A stretch of DNA of 64,000 nucleotides from positions 5,642,001 to 5,706,000 of the forward strand of contig CM056874.1 in the NCBI GenBank assembly GCA_029876055.1, read 5' to 3'. Positions within the stretch are counted from its first letter, which is position 1; each line of letters begins with the position of its first letter. The notes beneath the pieces are model-generated. The model ran no database searches. It had not been told where the DNA came from and worked only from the letters and a program-made list of their open reading frames with translations. Below, piece by piece: positions 1-10,432 of this stretch. The translations under genes were made by a program, and so were the position numbers. Origin of the DNA: Madurella fahalii (taxonomy: Eukaryota; Ascomycota; Sordariomycetes; Sordariales).

Positions 1-170
1 CCTCCAGCTTTGCGCCCTACCCGACCCAACCACTACACCAGCACGTTTTCCTTGGAAAACCCCCCAAAGGTGTAGATAACAGCGATACTTCAATTGAGAA
101 CGTCGAGTATTCCGGCAACTGGAAAAACCACCCCTTCGCGACGTGAAAACACTCCATATCTAACTCCAAA

Positions 171-1730
171 ATGTCTGCGTCACCGCAGCCGACACAGTCC
201 GCCAAGCGGCCTCTCGAGGATACATCTTCGCCATCACGTACCGATCAGCCCGAGGCCAAGCGCCCGGCTCTCGATAAGGTCATCAAAGATCAAGAGGAGA
301 TCGCCGAGCCGATTGCTTCTAGCAATGGCGATGCTCCTACAGCTCCGGCGCCAGCTTCCGAGGCCAACGGCACTGCAAAGACCAATGGAGAGAAGTCGGA
401 CGTGAAGGACGCCCAGGGCGACACGGTGGTTCCTGATGCCCCCGAGGCCAAGCCGATCACGAGCACCGCCAGTGCGAGCACCTCGCAACCCCCGTCCAAC
501 CCTCCTCCGGCAGCCCATGACGAGACTTCCTGGATCCACGTCCGCGCCGTGATCTCGAGCCCCGAGGCTGCTACCATAATCGGAAAGGGCGGCGAGAACG
601 TTTCCAAGATTCGGCAGCTGTCCGGTGCGAAATGCACTGTCAGTGACTACCAGAAGGGCGCTGTGGAACGCATCCTCACCGTTAGCGGTGTGGTTGATGC
701 GGTTGCAAAGGTACGGCAGAATAGGCCCCTCGTTGAGAAATCTCCACGCTAACCCAGTTCCAGGCTTTCGGCTTGATCATCCGGACACTTAACAATGAGC
801 CCCTGAACGAGCCCTCAACGCAGCATTCCAAGACATACCCGCTTCGCCTACTCATTCCCCATATCCTCATTGGATCAATCATTGGAAAGGGCGGCTCGCG
901 AATCAAGGAGATCCAGGAAGCGGCTGGCGCCCGCTTGAATGCCTCCGACTCATGCCTCCCCTTGTCTACGGAGCGCTCGTTGGTCGTGATGGGCGTGGCT
1001 GATGCCGTCCACATCGCAACCTACTACGTCGGTAGCACGCTCCTCGAGCAGCTCAATGAGCGTTTCGGTGGAGCGGCAGCCTCTGCCTATGCGACTCGCA
1101 GCGGCGGTCCGGCCGGAGCTGTCCCCGGAGGTATGCAGGTGATCCCGTACTCTCCCCAACCTGCCGGCGGCAATTACGGCAATCGTGACAACTACAACCG
1201 GGGACGCCCGGATCCCAGAGGCCATCACCTGCCTCCTCAGCCCTACCCTCCGCAGTACGGGCACCCCCATCAGCCGCACCACAGCCCTGCCCCGATGCAC
1301 TACGCGGCGCAGGCTGCCGGAGGCTATGGAGCTGCACCGCATGTGCCGCCTCACCACGCTGGGCATGTCGGACCACAGCCTCATGTCGGTCCGCACGGAC
1401 AGCCCGTGCCAGCTGGTGGTGCCATGCCCGGCGCCCCGCTCACCCAGCAGATCTACATTCCCAACGACATGGTTGGCGCCATCATCGGAAAGGGCGGCCA
1501 GAAGATCAACGAGATCCGGCAAATTAGTGGCAGCGTGATTAAGATTAATGAACCACAGGACAACAGCAACGAGCGTCTCGTTACCATCACTGGCACAGAA
1601 GAGTGTAATCGGATGGCGCTCTACATGCTGTACTCTCGGCTCGGTAAGCTCCGAGAACAACAAACAGCCAATCCCAATATCAGTCACACTAACACCATTC
1701 ACAATAGAAAATGAGAAGCACCGGATCTAG
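171..1730 (+). CDS. Triple KH-domain RNA-binding protein (PCBP/hnRNP E-like)
   Basis: Predicted exons are 171-710, 764-1643 and 1708-1730, giving 480 residues. Three KH domains are visible at about residues 121-185, 207-280 and 407-473, each with an intact GKGG loop (IIGKGGENV, IIGKGGSRI, IIGKGGQKI) that contacts single-stranded RNA in this family. The first ~120 residues are Ser/Pro/Ala-rich and acidic; the linker between KH2 and KH3 is rich in Gly, Pro, His and Tyr and probably disordered. The last intron (1644-1707; GTAAGC donor, CTAAC branch, ATAG acceptor) changes the C-terminus to YSRLENEKHRI; reading through it would give a different tail ending at 1714. Fungal relatives (yeast Pbp2/Hek2, fission yeast Rnc1) bind mRNAs and affect stability or localisation; that role is inferred by family. 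Domain identification is firm, the precise function is not. Confidence 0.92.
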
Positions 1731-2875
1731 ACGATCCCCCGCTGATTCGAGCCGATATAACCGTGTTCTCGACTTCCCTTCCTGTTTCGATGGCGTTGTT
1801 CGGATGGTTCTGGAGGTGAAGGCAGAAAAGCGTTTTGCTATCTCGGTTATGAGTTCTGCCCAAAACAGGTCATGAGTGGTCTTTTTCCAGTTCATAGCAT
1901 TCACCTCCGAAGCTTCTTAATGATTCACCTTCACTTCTGCACACTCCGTCCTTGCCATTGGATGTCGCCATCATTCCCCCGCACCCCTCTCGGTGATGCC
2001 TCGCACTCCCTATCCAGCCTATGTTTGAGTTTGAAGGTCCCTAGCAGCCCTAGTAGCTGTGCGCTATTGGGCTTTCGGGGACCTCATAGATGTGCTTCAT
2101 AACCCTAGTTCGGTGCTTGCTGCCCCCGACACTGCCCGCTCTCTACTCCTAGAATCACGCTACTGAAGGTTACGGAACACTCAACCCCTCTCAAATTTTG
2201 GCTTATGTGGTTTCTTGCTAACCAGTCACGCTGTACTTCAGGTACCGTCAGTCATCATTGCGAGACTGCTAACCGCGGAATGTCGAGTGCCTAGACTCGT
2301 CGAGTCAAACCATGATGGCGGACGAAATGGAGACAATCAACCGGGATATGGCATGTTAACTGCTGCAGTCTGCTAAATACAGGTAGGTAACGATCAGAGA
2401 CATGCATACAAAGACCCGAGACTCCGACCATGGTGACAGCCCCTCAATAACACCTGCCCCAAGCTCCATGGGGAGAAAGAGTGGACGGCTCTTTGCCAGT
2501 TGTACAATCTTTTGCATCTTTGCAATGTTGTACTTCTCTGGAATACATGAAATCCGACGCCCTGTTGTCGCTAGCCAGACCAAACGCCAACCAGCGAGTA
2601 AACGATTCATCCAATGTTACCCTAGATTCGGTGCCCCTTTGAAAAGATAATTTCATCCAGCTTGGTCGATGTTCACGACTCGGGCCCGAATTTAGCCAGC
2701 GGTCCAACACAGAGTGGGTTGCGGAGTTGTTCGGTACTCTCCCAACACTCTGTGCGGTTTGTTTAGCTTATTTATTGCCGTAGATCCAGCTAGGTGATGA
2801 TGATGACCCATTAGCATTGTCCGTTCTGAGATAGACAACCCTTGAACGACACCACAATTTTATTATTTGTTATTG
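1731..2875. other. Intergenic region, no gene recognised
   Basis: About 1.1 kb between the KH gene and the convergent small gene. It should hold both 3' untranslated regions. Short open frames around 2356-2710 on both strands have no family resemblance and no coding bias that I can see. Confidence 0.5.
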
Positions 2876-3219
2876 TCAACTGTTAACGTACTTGTTCCAC
2901 ATCTGGCCAATGAAGCCGGCCTTCGGCCGCTGCTCGCTCAAGCTCTGCCGGCGGGCGATGGAGGCAGGGTCATCTTTGCGTTTTTGGGCTGTGAGGCCTT
3001 CGAAGAGCACACCAGAGGCCTGTTTAAACTTATCAGTCACTGTTGTTTTGGGTAAAAGAAAGAGCTTCCTGGAAGTTGGCGGGAGGCGGAAAGATGACGT
3101 ACCCGGCGCCGGGTTGGCGAGGCTGGGTTTGCTGATTTGGCGCCTGCCGAACTGGTTGACGAGGTTGAGTCGGAGCGGCCGGTGCGAAACTCGTTTCCAG
3201 AGGGGATGTTGTCGGCCAT
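2876..3219 (-). CDS. Small conserved fungal protein, 86 aa, unknown function
   Basis: Complement of two exons, 3219-3103 and 3019-2876, joined over an 83-bp intron (GTACGT donor, TGACTGATA branch, AACAG acceptor), phase 0. The product is 86 residues: an N-terminal Ser/Thr-rich stretch beginning MADNIPSGNEF, a basic SPTRRR patch at the exon junction, then a compact C-terminal block (SGVLFEGLTAQKR, ARRQSLSEQ, PKAGFIGQMWNKY). From memory, the C-terminal pattern resembles small hypothetical proteins of filamentous fungi that end in a GF-(I/F)-G-x-MW motif; I cannot name a function. It is hydrophilic with no signal peptide or membrane segment. The clean splice sites and in-frame join argue that it is real. 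Confidence 0.7.
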
Positions 3220-4678
3220 TGTTGTTTTGGAGTTGATGAGTTCCTGAAAGAAATCGGGGGGGTTCGATGGCAATGTTGATTGTTTCTTTCTGACGGTCAA
3301 CCCATGTGGTAAGAAGAGTTGAGGATTCGGCCAGGAGTGTGACGATGCGGGCAGGGGCGGGGTTTAAGAAGGTGAACAAAGGAAGGGAAGGGAGGTGTTA
3401 TTTGGAGAAGCATTGCTACACCAACACCTCCTTTGGTCTATGTGAATTCGGAGCTCCTCTCCCTCCTGTCGATGCCGAGCTCAGGCATTTGGGCTGATGA
3501 TCACGGCTGCGATTGGGCGAGTCTGGGATCAATCATAATGACCTCACCAATGAGAACAGCACAATCCTCGATGATTGCTTCTAGCGTCGAGCCTTTCCTG
3601 CGGGAGGGGAAACCTTCTCTCATGTCATGTTTCGTAAGGGGGTACTTGCATCGACTTATAAGCAGCACGTGAGCACTTGGTATTCTATTAGTAGAGGCTT
3701 GGCCACCCTACCGACATGTACTTGACCCCGCAACAGTATGTGGTTGGAGGACACCCGTGAGCCTATCAGAGCTTCCTTGTATGCAGCAGGCTCATGCAGC
3801 ACACGGCGTGTAGGACCTAATTCTTTGTTCTGAAGACTGGATGCAACCGTATCACGCCACTGGCAGTTCTTGCTCCTGCCTCGAACTTTGGAATCGAAGA
3901 CAACCATTCTGTACTGTTCCATGAGCCATCATCTATACCTCACCTACCAAGATGGATTTGAACTTGAGACGACGAATGGGCCCAACGTTTTGACGAGTAG
4001 ACAACCGAAGATGAGCAGACGGAAGCGGACTGTAACCACCCTGCTATGATGTCATCATTGGAGAGACGGACCGGGGTCACCGTCTCGTGGTGCTGCGCTG
4101 GACCGTAAACAACGGCGCTGCCGGCTTCTAAATCAGCCAGTTATCGGCATATATACCGTGGAGACACGCGACCTGCTGGATTTTCGCGACAACTACGAGC
4201 AACAAGCCCGCGGTTTGCAGGAAGCGGGTGTCATGTCGTCCACCCAGTAGCAATCATGGCGGAGAAAGCCAAGTCCAAGGCCGGCTTACTAGACTTCTTT
4301 AGGCTTTAGCGGATTTCTCCACAGACGGCACAAGGTATCCACACAACTCCAGAAGGCTGAAGACTGCGTTTCTCGTTGAATTGTTCATCTCCGTGAAATC
4401 CGGATCGAGAGCAACGCAATGGCTTATCCGCCGGTATTCTGTGGGGGTCGGGGTCTGACATGCAGATGCTCCTCCCCGCCCAAATGCACGAAGGCAGAGC
4501 TCCTTCCCCATGCGACTTCAGGCAACCAGGACACGCTCACCCACGACTAACACGGCAACGCCGGCTCGGAACCTATTGAGTCCTGATAATCACCAACAGT
4601 TTGCAGCCATCTACAAGGATCTACGGCTAACCCGATGCGTCTTACATCCTTGAAAGCAACACTTTTGCACACGTCGAC
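3220..4678. other. Divergent intergenic region, probable promoters
   Basis: About 1.46 kb between the divergently transcribed small protein gene and the UCH gene, so it probably contains both promoters. Open frames at 3433-3672 (+) and 3656-3922 (-) have mixed codon use and no recognisable motif, and are not called. Confidence 0.5.
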
Positions 4679-5488
4679 ATGGCGGAGAAGCACTTTACTG
4701 TCCTCGGTAAGACCAACAGGCTGCGCAGTAGACATTGGTACCCCGCTCTAACACGCTCGACAGAGAACCACCCAGAGGTTATGAACGCCCTGGCAAAGAA
4801 GCTTGGCCTCTCCGACGACCTAGCTTTCTATGACGTGTACTCGTTAGATGATCCCGATCTGCTCGCGCACATTCTGCGGCCGGCGTACGTGCTGATGGTC
4901 ACTATCCCGTTTACCCCGGCTTGGAAGGAAGACCGGGAGAGAGAGGACGCGACACTTGGAGAGCCCATCAAGTATTATCACGGTAGAGCAGCCGGTGCCG
5001 GAGACGAACCCATCATCTGGTTCAAGCAGACCATTGCCGATGCTTGCGGCTCATATGGACTGCTACATTCGGCCATCAACGGCCCCGCCTCCAAGTTCAT
5101 CTTGCCCGGGAGCACTCTGGAGTGGCTGCGTAGGGACGCAATCCCCCTTGCCCGGGATGAGCGCGCCCAGATGCTTTACGATAGCGAAGAGTTTGAGGAG
5201 GCGCACCAATCAGTCGCTGGTCTCGGAGACACGGCTCAACCTGAGATTGGTAGCAACGGGCACCGAGGCCAGCACTTCGTAACCTACGTCAAGGCCAACG
5301 GCCATCTCTGGGAGCTGGAAGGTTGCCGGAATGGGCCGCTTGATCGCGGTGAGGTTGGGAAGGACGACGATGTTCTGAGCCCGAAGGCACTGGAGCTTGG
5401 GTTGAAGCGTGTTATCAAGCTGGAAGTGGATTCCGGCGGACAGGACTTACGATTCAGTTGCATTGCGCTTGCACCGAGGGCAGGCTGA
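4679..5488 (+). CDS. Ubiquitin carboxyl-terminal hydrolase, UCH (peptidase C12) family
   Basis: Exons 4679-4706 and 4764-5488 flank a 57-bp intron and give 250 residues (MAEKHFTVLENHPEV...). The family removes small adducts from the ubiquitin C-terminus (yeast Yuh1, human UCH-L1/L3). The oxyanion Gln and nucleophile are seen in QTIADACGSYGLLHSAI (Gln98, Cys104) and the catalytic His in GQHFVTYVKANGHLWELEG (His180). The third triad position, normally Asp in an ELDGR motif, is Glu here (ELEGC, Glu195) at the correct 15-residue spacing from His. Length fits a single-domain UCH-L type enzyme without the C-terminal extension of UCH37/BAP1. The intron is multiple-of-three and would be translatable if retained, but the spliced N-terminus matches the family better. 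Confidence 0.92.
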   Translation: MAEKHFTVLGKTNRLRSRHWYPALTRSTENHPEVMNALAKKLGLSDDLAFYDVYSLDDPDLLAHILRPAYVLMVTIPFTPAWKEDREREDATLGEPIKYYHGRAAGAGDEPIIWFKQTIADACGSYGLLHSAINGPASKFILPGSTLEWLRRDAIPLARDERAQMLYDSEEFEEAHQSVAGLGDTAQPEIGSNGHRGQHFVTYVKANGHLWELEGCRNGPLDRGEVGKDDDVLSPKALELGLKRVIKLEVDSGGQDLRFSCIALAPRAG

Positions 5489-6216
5489 GATCCAGGAATA
5501 TGAGCGACGTGATGACTAGCGCTTGGATGTATCTGTTAAGTAACCGTTTAACCCTCTTTAGCGGCGGCGTCCCGGCTGTTGTCCCCTTACCTACTGGGCA
5601 AACATAAAAACAAGACAAGCCTCGCGCTTTCTCACACATAACGAACCTGAATTGTGCCGTCCGTTCCACTCGACTTTTTCTGCAATTCCAGCGGCAGTCA
5701 CGAGCCATAATCTTTTTCCCCTGGTTCAGATTGTTATAATACGATGTTAAACAGTCAATGGCAATGTCTTGTTTCTCGGTGAGTCCGTTATGATGTGCCC
5801 ACCGATGGTATGCGAGCACCCGTTTTTCTACAGTTGTCTTGGTTGCGGCCTGTCTCGCATTCCAGCAGCGACTGAGTCTGCAATAGCTGTTCCGAAACAG
5901 TTTCCGGTAGAAATGGATCTCCCAAAGAGCACGGTGCCGTTTCTCGGCCGGTAGGTATGCAATTCCAAAAGGAAGACCAACTTTGTTCGAGACCGCCGAG
6001 AGTCGCTCCGAAGCATAGCAACTTGTGGTGGACAAATGATCGTCCATCGCGACATGGCCATGATACAGGTTATATCGCAGCGAGTCCATCGGGCCATGGG
6101 TATAAATAGAAGGGGAACTTCGTCTTAGTCGAGGTTCAATACGGAATCCAGCACCCCAACGCATCATTCAACATAAACTCATTTCTGTTTGACGAACACG
6201 GCCACTACCATTCATC
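5489..6216. other. Intergenic region and promoter of the secreted-protein gene
   Basis: Holds the 3' flank of the UCH gene and the upstream region of the gene at 6217. A 237-codon open frame on the minus strand (5454-6167) was judged spurious because it covers the promoter and lacks a recognisable domain. Confidence 0.6.
6101..6108 (+). promoter_or_regulatory. TATA box upstream of the secreted-protein gene
   Basis: A TATAAATA element sits 109 bp before the ATG at 6217 and is followed by a CA-rich leader with several CATC/CAAC possible start sites. A consensus TATA box in a filamentous fungus often marks an inducible or highly expressed gene. Confidence 0.6.
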
Positions 6217-7152
6217 ATGAAAGCTGGGTTTCTCGGTCTCGGTCTTGCCTGCCTCCTCAGCGGCGCCCTCGCGGTGCCCGCCCATGCGCAGCAGGCTCAA
6301 CACGCCCAGCAAATCCAGGCAGTCCAGCAGGAACCTCCTGTCCCGGGTGACGTCGTCCCCCCGGCGACGTTCCCGCACCCAGCGATCCCATCCCCAGCGA
6401 CCCTTCCGCCCCGAGCGACGCTCCCGTCCCCGGCCCTCCCGATGAGTCGCTGCCGGCACCTGATTCCATCCCCATGGGCATGGTCCCTCAGGTTGCGGGA
6501 CAGGGTGCCCAGAACGTGGAGACGAATACCAACAACAATAACAACGACATCAACGTCGAGGCGTTCCGGGAGATGGTGAACCAAGTCCAGCAGCAGGTGC
6601 AGCAGATTGGTACGCAATTTACAATCCCCCATCCTCCCCGCTACCCATCGCGGCGCATCGCATCTAACCCCCCGCCTTCTCATTCTCCGATGTATAGGCC
6701 AACTCGTCCGCAAGCAGTCCCAAGACCAGGCCAAGCCCGACGCCATCCTCTCCGCCCTCGCCGAGCCCCTGACCCGCCTCAACGAGACCCTCGCCACCGG
6801 CGTCAGCCGTCTCGGCTTCCCCCTCCCCGCCGGCCGCGGAGCCGGCCGCGTCGCCCTCCTCTTCTCCGGCGACTCCCTCCTCGGCGGCCTGCTGTCGGGC
6901 CTCCTGCAGGCGGTCGGCGAGCTGCTCGACACCCTCCTCATGGGCCCCATCGGCGGCCTGATCAGCGAGCTGCTCGATAGCATCCTCGGCGGGGTCCTCG
7001 GCGGGGTCGTCGACGGCGGCGGCGAGGTGGCGGAAGGCGTGCCCGAGCTGCTGGAGGCTATCCTCCAGACCATCATGGAGCTCCTGTCGTCGGGGGTGGA
7101 GGCTGGAGTGGAGGTTGGTGCTGGCGTTGGTGTGGACGCTGCTCAGGCTTGA
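6217..7152 (+). CDS. Secreted Pro/Asn-rich protein with glycine-rich hydrophobic tail; reading frame disrupted
   Basis: The ATG at 6217 opens a classic signal peptide (MKAGFLGLGLACLLSGALA, probable cleavage near VPAHA-QQ) and a Gln-rich segment up to about QQEPPVPGDVVPP. From there the coding signal moves by one base: the frame beginning at 6351 reads a Pro/Ser/Asp-rich stretch (SDPIPSDPSAPSDAPVPG), then a poly-Asn patch (TNTNNNNND) and a Gln-rich helix. The change maps to the run of six Cs at 6357-6362, as if one base were missing. An intron follows at 6610-6697 (GTACGC donor, TATAG acceptor), then a tail rich in Leu, Gly, Val and Glu with repeated LLGGLLSGLL-like segments, ending at 7152. 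No cysteines are visible in the expected mature chain, so it is not a hydrophobin. Function unknown. A weak-donor intron ending at 6491 is a less attractive alternative to a frameshift. Confidence 0.6.
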
Positions 7153-7641
7153 AATGGGGAAGGGTGGGCTCAGGCTGGCAGAGTGGGTTGGTTCCTGCGG
7201 GAGGGTTTGGGTTGTTATGGGAAGGGATCATGGGTGGTTGAGAGTTGTTGTAGGACGAGAGGAATTGGATTCTTGTTTCTTATGTGGATGGGTGGAAGAA
7301 GGTGTCTTGTGCTCGTGCGTGTTTTCAATTTTGCTAGCTAGATGAACGAGGAATCGTAGGAAAAACAATGTCTTGTTCTTTGGGTGTAATATGCACAGAT
7401 TTGTGATGTAAATCAAGTTGCTGCGGTAAAATAATGGAAAGCATGTCCATAGCCTCCAGCGCCTGTAGATGTGGGCATTAGACTCCCTCAAGCCTTCCCC
7501 TGACATAATACCCTGCAGCCATCTTGTTCCCCCAAGAAAACGAGCAAGTTTCTAGCCCTGATCCTATTTTTCACCAGACGGGGAAAGTATCGAGACAAGA
7601 TTAGCTGGTACGCACACATACCTAACTCTCCCTACTTATTG

Positions 7642-8685
7642 CTAAGTACTACTAACAAACAACGAGTCCTTGCACGCGCTGCAAAGGCGAAAGTTACACC
7701 TAGGGCATGACTGGGTCCTGCAGAAACTATCAGTTGGATCTCCCCAGTTCCTGGAGGTGGCCTTCTTACCTGGCCTTCCTGACCGTGCCGCAGAGCATGC
7801 AGATCTTCCCATCGTAATCATCGAGCCACCCTTCAGTGGGATGCTCACACTCGAGCATGGCCCGCCAGTGGCGCTCCAGAGACCGCGTCGTCTCTCGTCT
7901 TGCGTCCACTTCGAAGTTGCCCCAAGGAATCTTGCCCAGAACGATCTCCAGCTCTGTCATGTACGACGGGCACCGGCACGAGCGCCACGTCTTGCCGCAC
8001 AGGTAACAGAACTCGTGCCCGCAATGGCAGCTGTATAGGTACGCAGGTACGGTACCCAGAGCGTCAGCGGATGTGTCTGACAGGAGTGCAGACCGCGCCC
8101 GGAGGTGGCTGCTACTTACTTCATATGGTAGCACCCGCTGGAGTGCTCGATCATATTCCCGCAACGGCTGCACTTCGTCCAGGCCTTCTCCTCGGCCATC
8201 GCTTCGACCTTCTCCTTGCCTTTGTCGACGGGGCAGCTGCCGGTATGCTTGACTCCCTTGCATCTGGCACACGTGCCGTGTCCGCACGCAGGGCAGCGGG
8301 CCACGGCCGAGGAGACATACGGCGCAGCGATGAATCAGCCGCAATTGGAGCAGTATGTCTTATCAGGCGTCTCCCACTCCTCGTATTTGGCGAGATAGGC
8401 TTTCTCTAGGTCCCGGCCAATGATTCTGGCAATATCCTGGGCTAGGTCGGCAGTCATCGAATCTGAGGAATCCTTGGGGAAGAGGGGCTGCTTGTGTTTG
8501 TTACAGCACTTTGGTGGGAAGGATGAAAAGTCAGGGGCTGCGACTACGTCGCCGAACCAACAACGGAGGCAGTCGGCGCAAAACACTTCGCCGCAGAGCG
8601 ACACGACGAACTCTCGATATCCAACATCTTGCCAGCACATACTACATGTAATATCTTTGCGTTGTCCCGGTAACGCGGAGGACAT
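7642..8685 (-). pseudogene. RBR-type (RING1-IBR-RING2) E3 ubiquitin ligase with in-frame TGA
   Basis: Complement of exons 8685-8120, 8030-7770 and 7717-7642 (introns of 89 and 52 bp), 301 codons in all. Codons 1-116 contain RING1 (CSMC, SLCGEVFCADC). The same frame then meets a TGA at 8337-8335, and immediately afterwards continues as a normal IBR (CPACGHGTCARCKGVKHTGSCP) and RING2 (KCSRCGNMIEHSSGCYHMNCHCGHEFCYLC), with the expected catalytic Cys near residue 185 in GCYHM. The last exon adds a further CPRCNF-LCSAC pair. Everything except the TGA is intact, including both later splice junctions. It is therefore a recently broken gene, a stop-codon readthrough gene, or a sequencing error; no intron that would remove the stop without deleting zinc ligands could be found. 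If the TGA is real and not read, the product has RING1 only and no catalytic RING2. Confidence 0.75.
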
Positions 8686-9066
8686 TGTGGGTGGACGGAT
8701 CTAAGAGCACCGGCAGGCGTTGAGTGAGAACTAGACGCGCCGGTGACTGGAGTCTACCAGTGTCGATGTATGCTGGAGATATATCTACAAGATGTGGACA
8801 TCGTAACGGCAGTATATAATAAAGATTCGCTGGGGACAACGTGTAGATATGTTTGCAACGTGGGCTTGCAACCCTGGCCCTGCGGCGAACAGATGACGGC
8901 GGCTGAAGACAGTTGTTCTATATCCTATGTACTGGCACGACGATACTCGCTAGATACCAAGGCTTTGGTCTCCGGTAGTAGAGCAAAGCAAAACTGGCCT
9001 CCACTTGATCGTCTAGCCTAATTTGTGTACTTGCCCCTTTTCACCCCTCAGGCGCCAAAGTCCGGC

Positions 9067-10432
9067 TCACTCTTTCCACCCGTTCCTCCGCGCATACCAC
9101 CGGACACCATAGACCAAAGCAAGCAGTACGGGCACCTCAATCAGCGGCCCGACCGTCGCCGCAAGCGCCTGGTCCGAGTGCGGCCCATAGGCGGCCACGG
9201 CCACGGCAATGGCCAGCTCAAAGTTGTTGCTCGCTGCCGTGAAGCTCTGGGTAACGGCAAAGCCGTAGCGGAAGCCCAGCCTCCTCGCGACGAGCAGCGT
9301 GGCGAAGAAGATGAGCGAGAAGTAGACGACCAGCGGCGCGGCCACGCGCACGACCGACACGATCTGGCGCACGACCTGCGAGCCCTGCGAGGCGAACAGC
9401 ACCAGGATGGTGAAGAGCAGGCCGATCAGGGACCAGGGCGCCACGAAGCGGATGAAGTGGGTCTGGTAGCGCTCCGGGCCGATGAGGGTGAGCAGCGTCA
9501 GGCGGGTGAGGATGGCGGCGCCGAGCGGGATGCCGAGGAAGACGCCTACCGAGGTGGCGACGGTCGAGTACGAGATGGTGATGAGACTGTCGCCGTTGGG
9601 GTTGAAGACGCGGATGAAGAGGAGAGATATCGGGGCGAATAGGACGATTTGGAGGAGCGAGTTGACCGCGACGAGAATGGCGCAGTAGTCACCGTTGCCG
9701 CCGGCCTTTAGCATACGGTGGTTAGTTCAGGGATTGCGGAGAGGGAAGAATGAAGGAAGGGGGGGGACCAACAAGGTTGTTCCAAATAAGAACCATGGCG
9801 ATGCAGCGGGCAATTCCTACTAGGATGAGACCCTCACGGAGGCCCTGCTCATCTGGGAGGAATGCCCAGGCCAGTCCAAGCTGTGTATGTCAGCCCCTGA
9901 ACCGAGACGGGGCTTGGAGTGTTGTATATGTACTAACCATGATGAGCGGGGCAATAATCCAGTTAATAATGATGCTGAAGCCGAGTTGGACCCAGATTTC
10001 CCTTTCCCTGAAGATTTCGTGTAGCTTCTCATACTGGACCTTGCACAGGATGGGATACATCATGACGAGCAGACCGATTGCTTTGCGGGCCAGAATTAGC
10101 ATGGACGTATATTAGTGCTCAAGGATGGAAAACACACCAATCGGCAACGACACATCAACAAAGGTGCCCTTTTGCAATGCCGGCCCAACATTGTCAACAA
10201 AATTGCCCAGCAGGATGCCGATCAGCATGGCCAGGAAAATCCAGACAGCGAGGAATCGGTCGAGGAAGCCGAGCGAGTTGAAGGCCGAAAGCCTGGCCTG
10301 CGATGAATCGCAACAGGGAGCGTCCGGAAGATTCTGCTTCTCGACATCGCTGTTTGTGGCCTTTGTGTCGGCCGCCTTCAAGTTGTCGGCATCGGCGTCT
10401 GTTTGGTGCGGAAAGGGGTTGATGGAGGCCAT
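9067..10432 (-). CDS. ACR3: Arsenite efflux transporter ACR3
   Basis: Complement of four exons (10432-10138, 10080-9938, 9880-9773, 9705-9067) with introns of 57, 57 and 67 bp; 394 residues. This plasma-membrane carrier of the BASS superfamily exports arsenite. The sequence shows about ten hydrophobic segments, the MMYPILCKVQYE motif after TM2, the cysteine-bearing RCIAMVLIWN motif (Cys172), and the late SNNFELAIAVAV motif with Glu345; the Cys and Glu are the residues known to be needed in bacterial and yeast ACR3. The N-terminal ~55 residues are hydrophilic and contain a CC pair, typical of fungal forms. No arsenate reductase or ArsH neighbour is present, so the gene stands alone here. Identification is firm. 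Confidence 0.95.

Noticed and set aside
5454..6167. 237-codon minus-strand open frame
   Set aside because: It covers the end of the UCH gene and the TATA-containing promoter of the next gene, has mixed codon use and no recognisable domain.
6297..7076. 259-codon minus-strand open frame
   Set aside because: Antisense of the secreted-protein gene; Ser/Arg/Pro-rich reading of its repeats.
9025..9642. 205-codon plus-strand open frame
   Set aside because: Antisense shadow of ACR3 exon 4; its Arg/Glu/Asp-rich composition is typical of the reverse complement of GC-rich membrane-protein codons.
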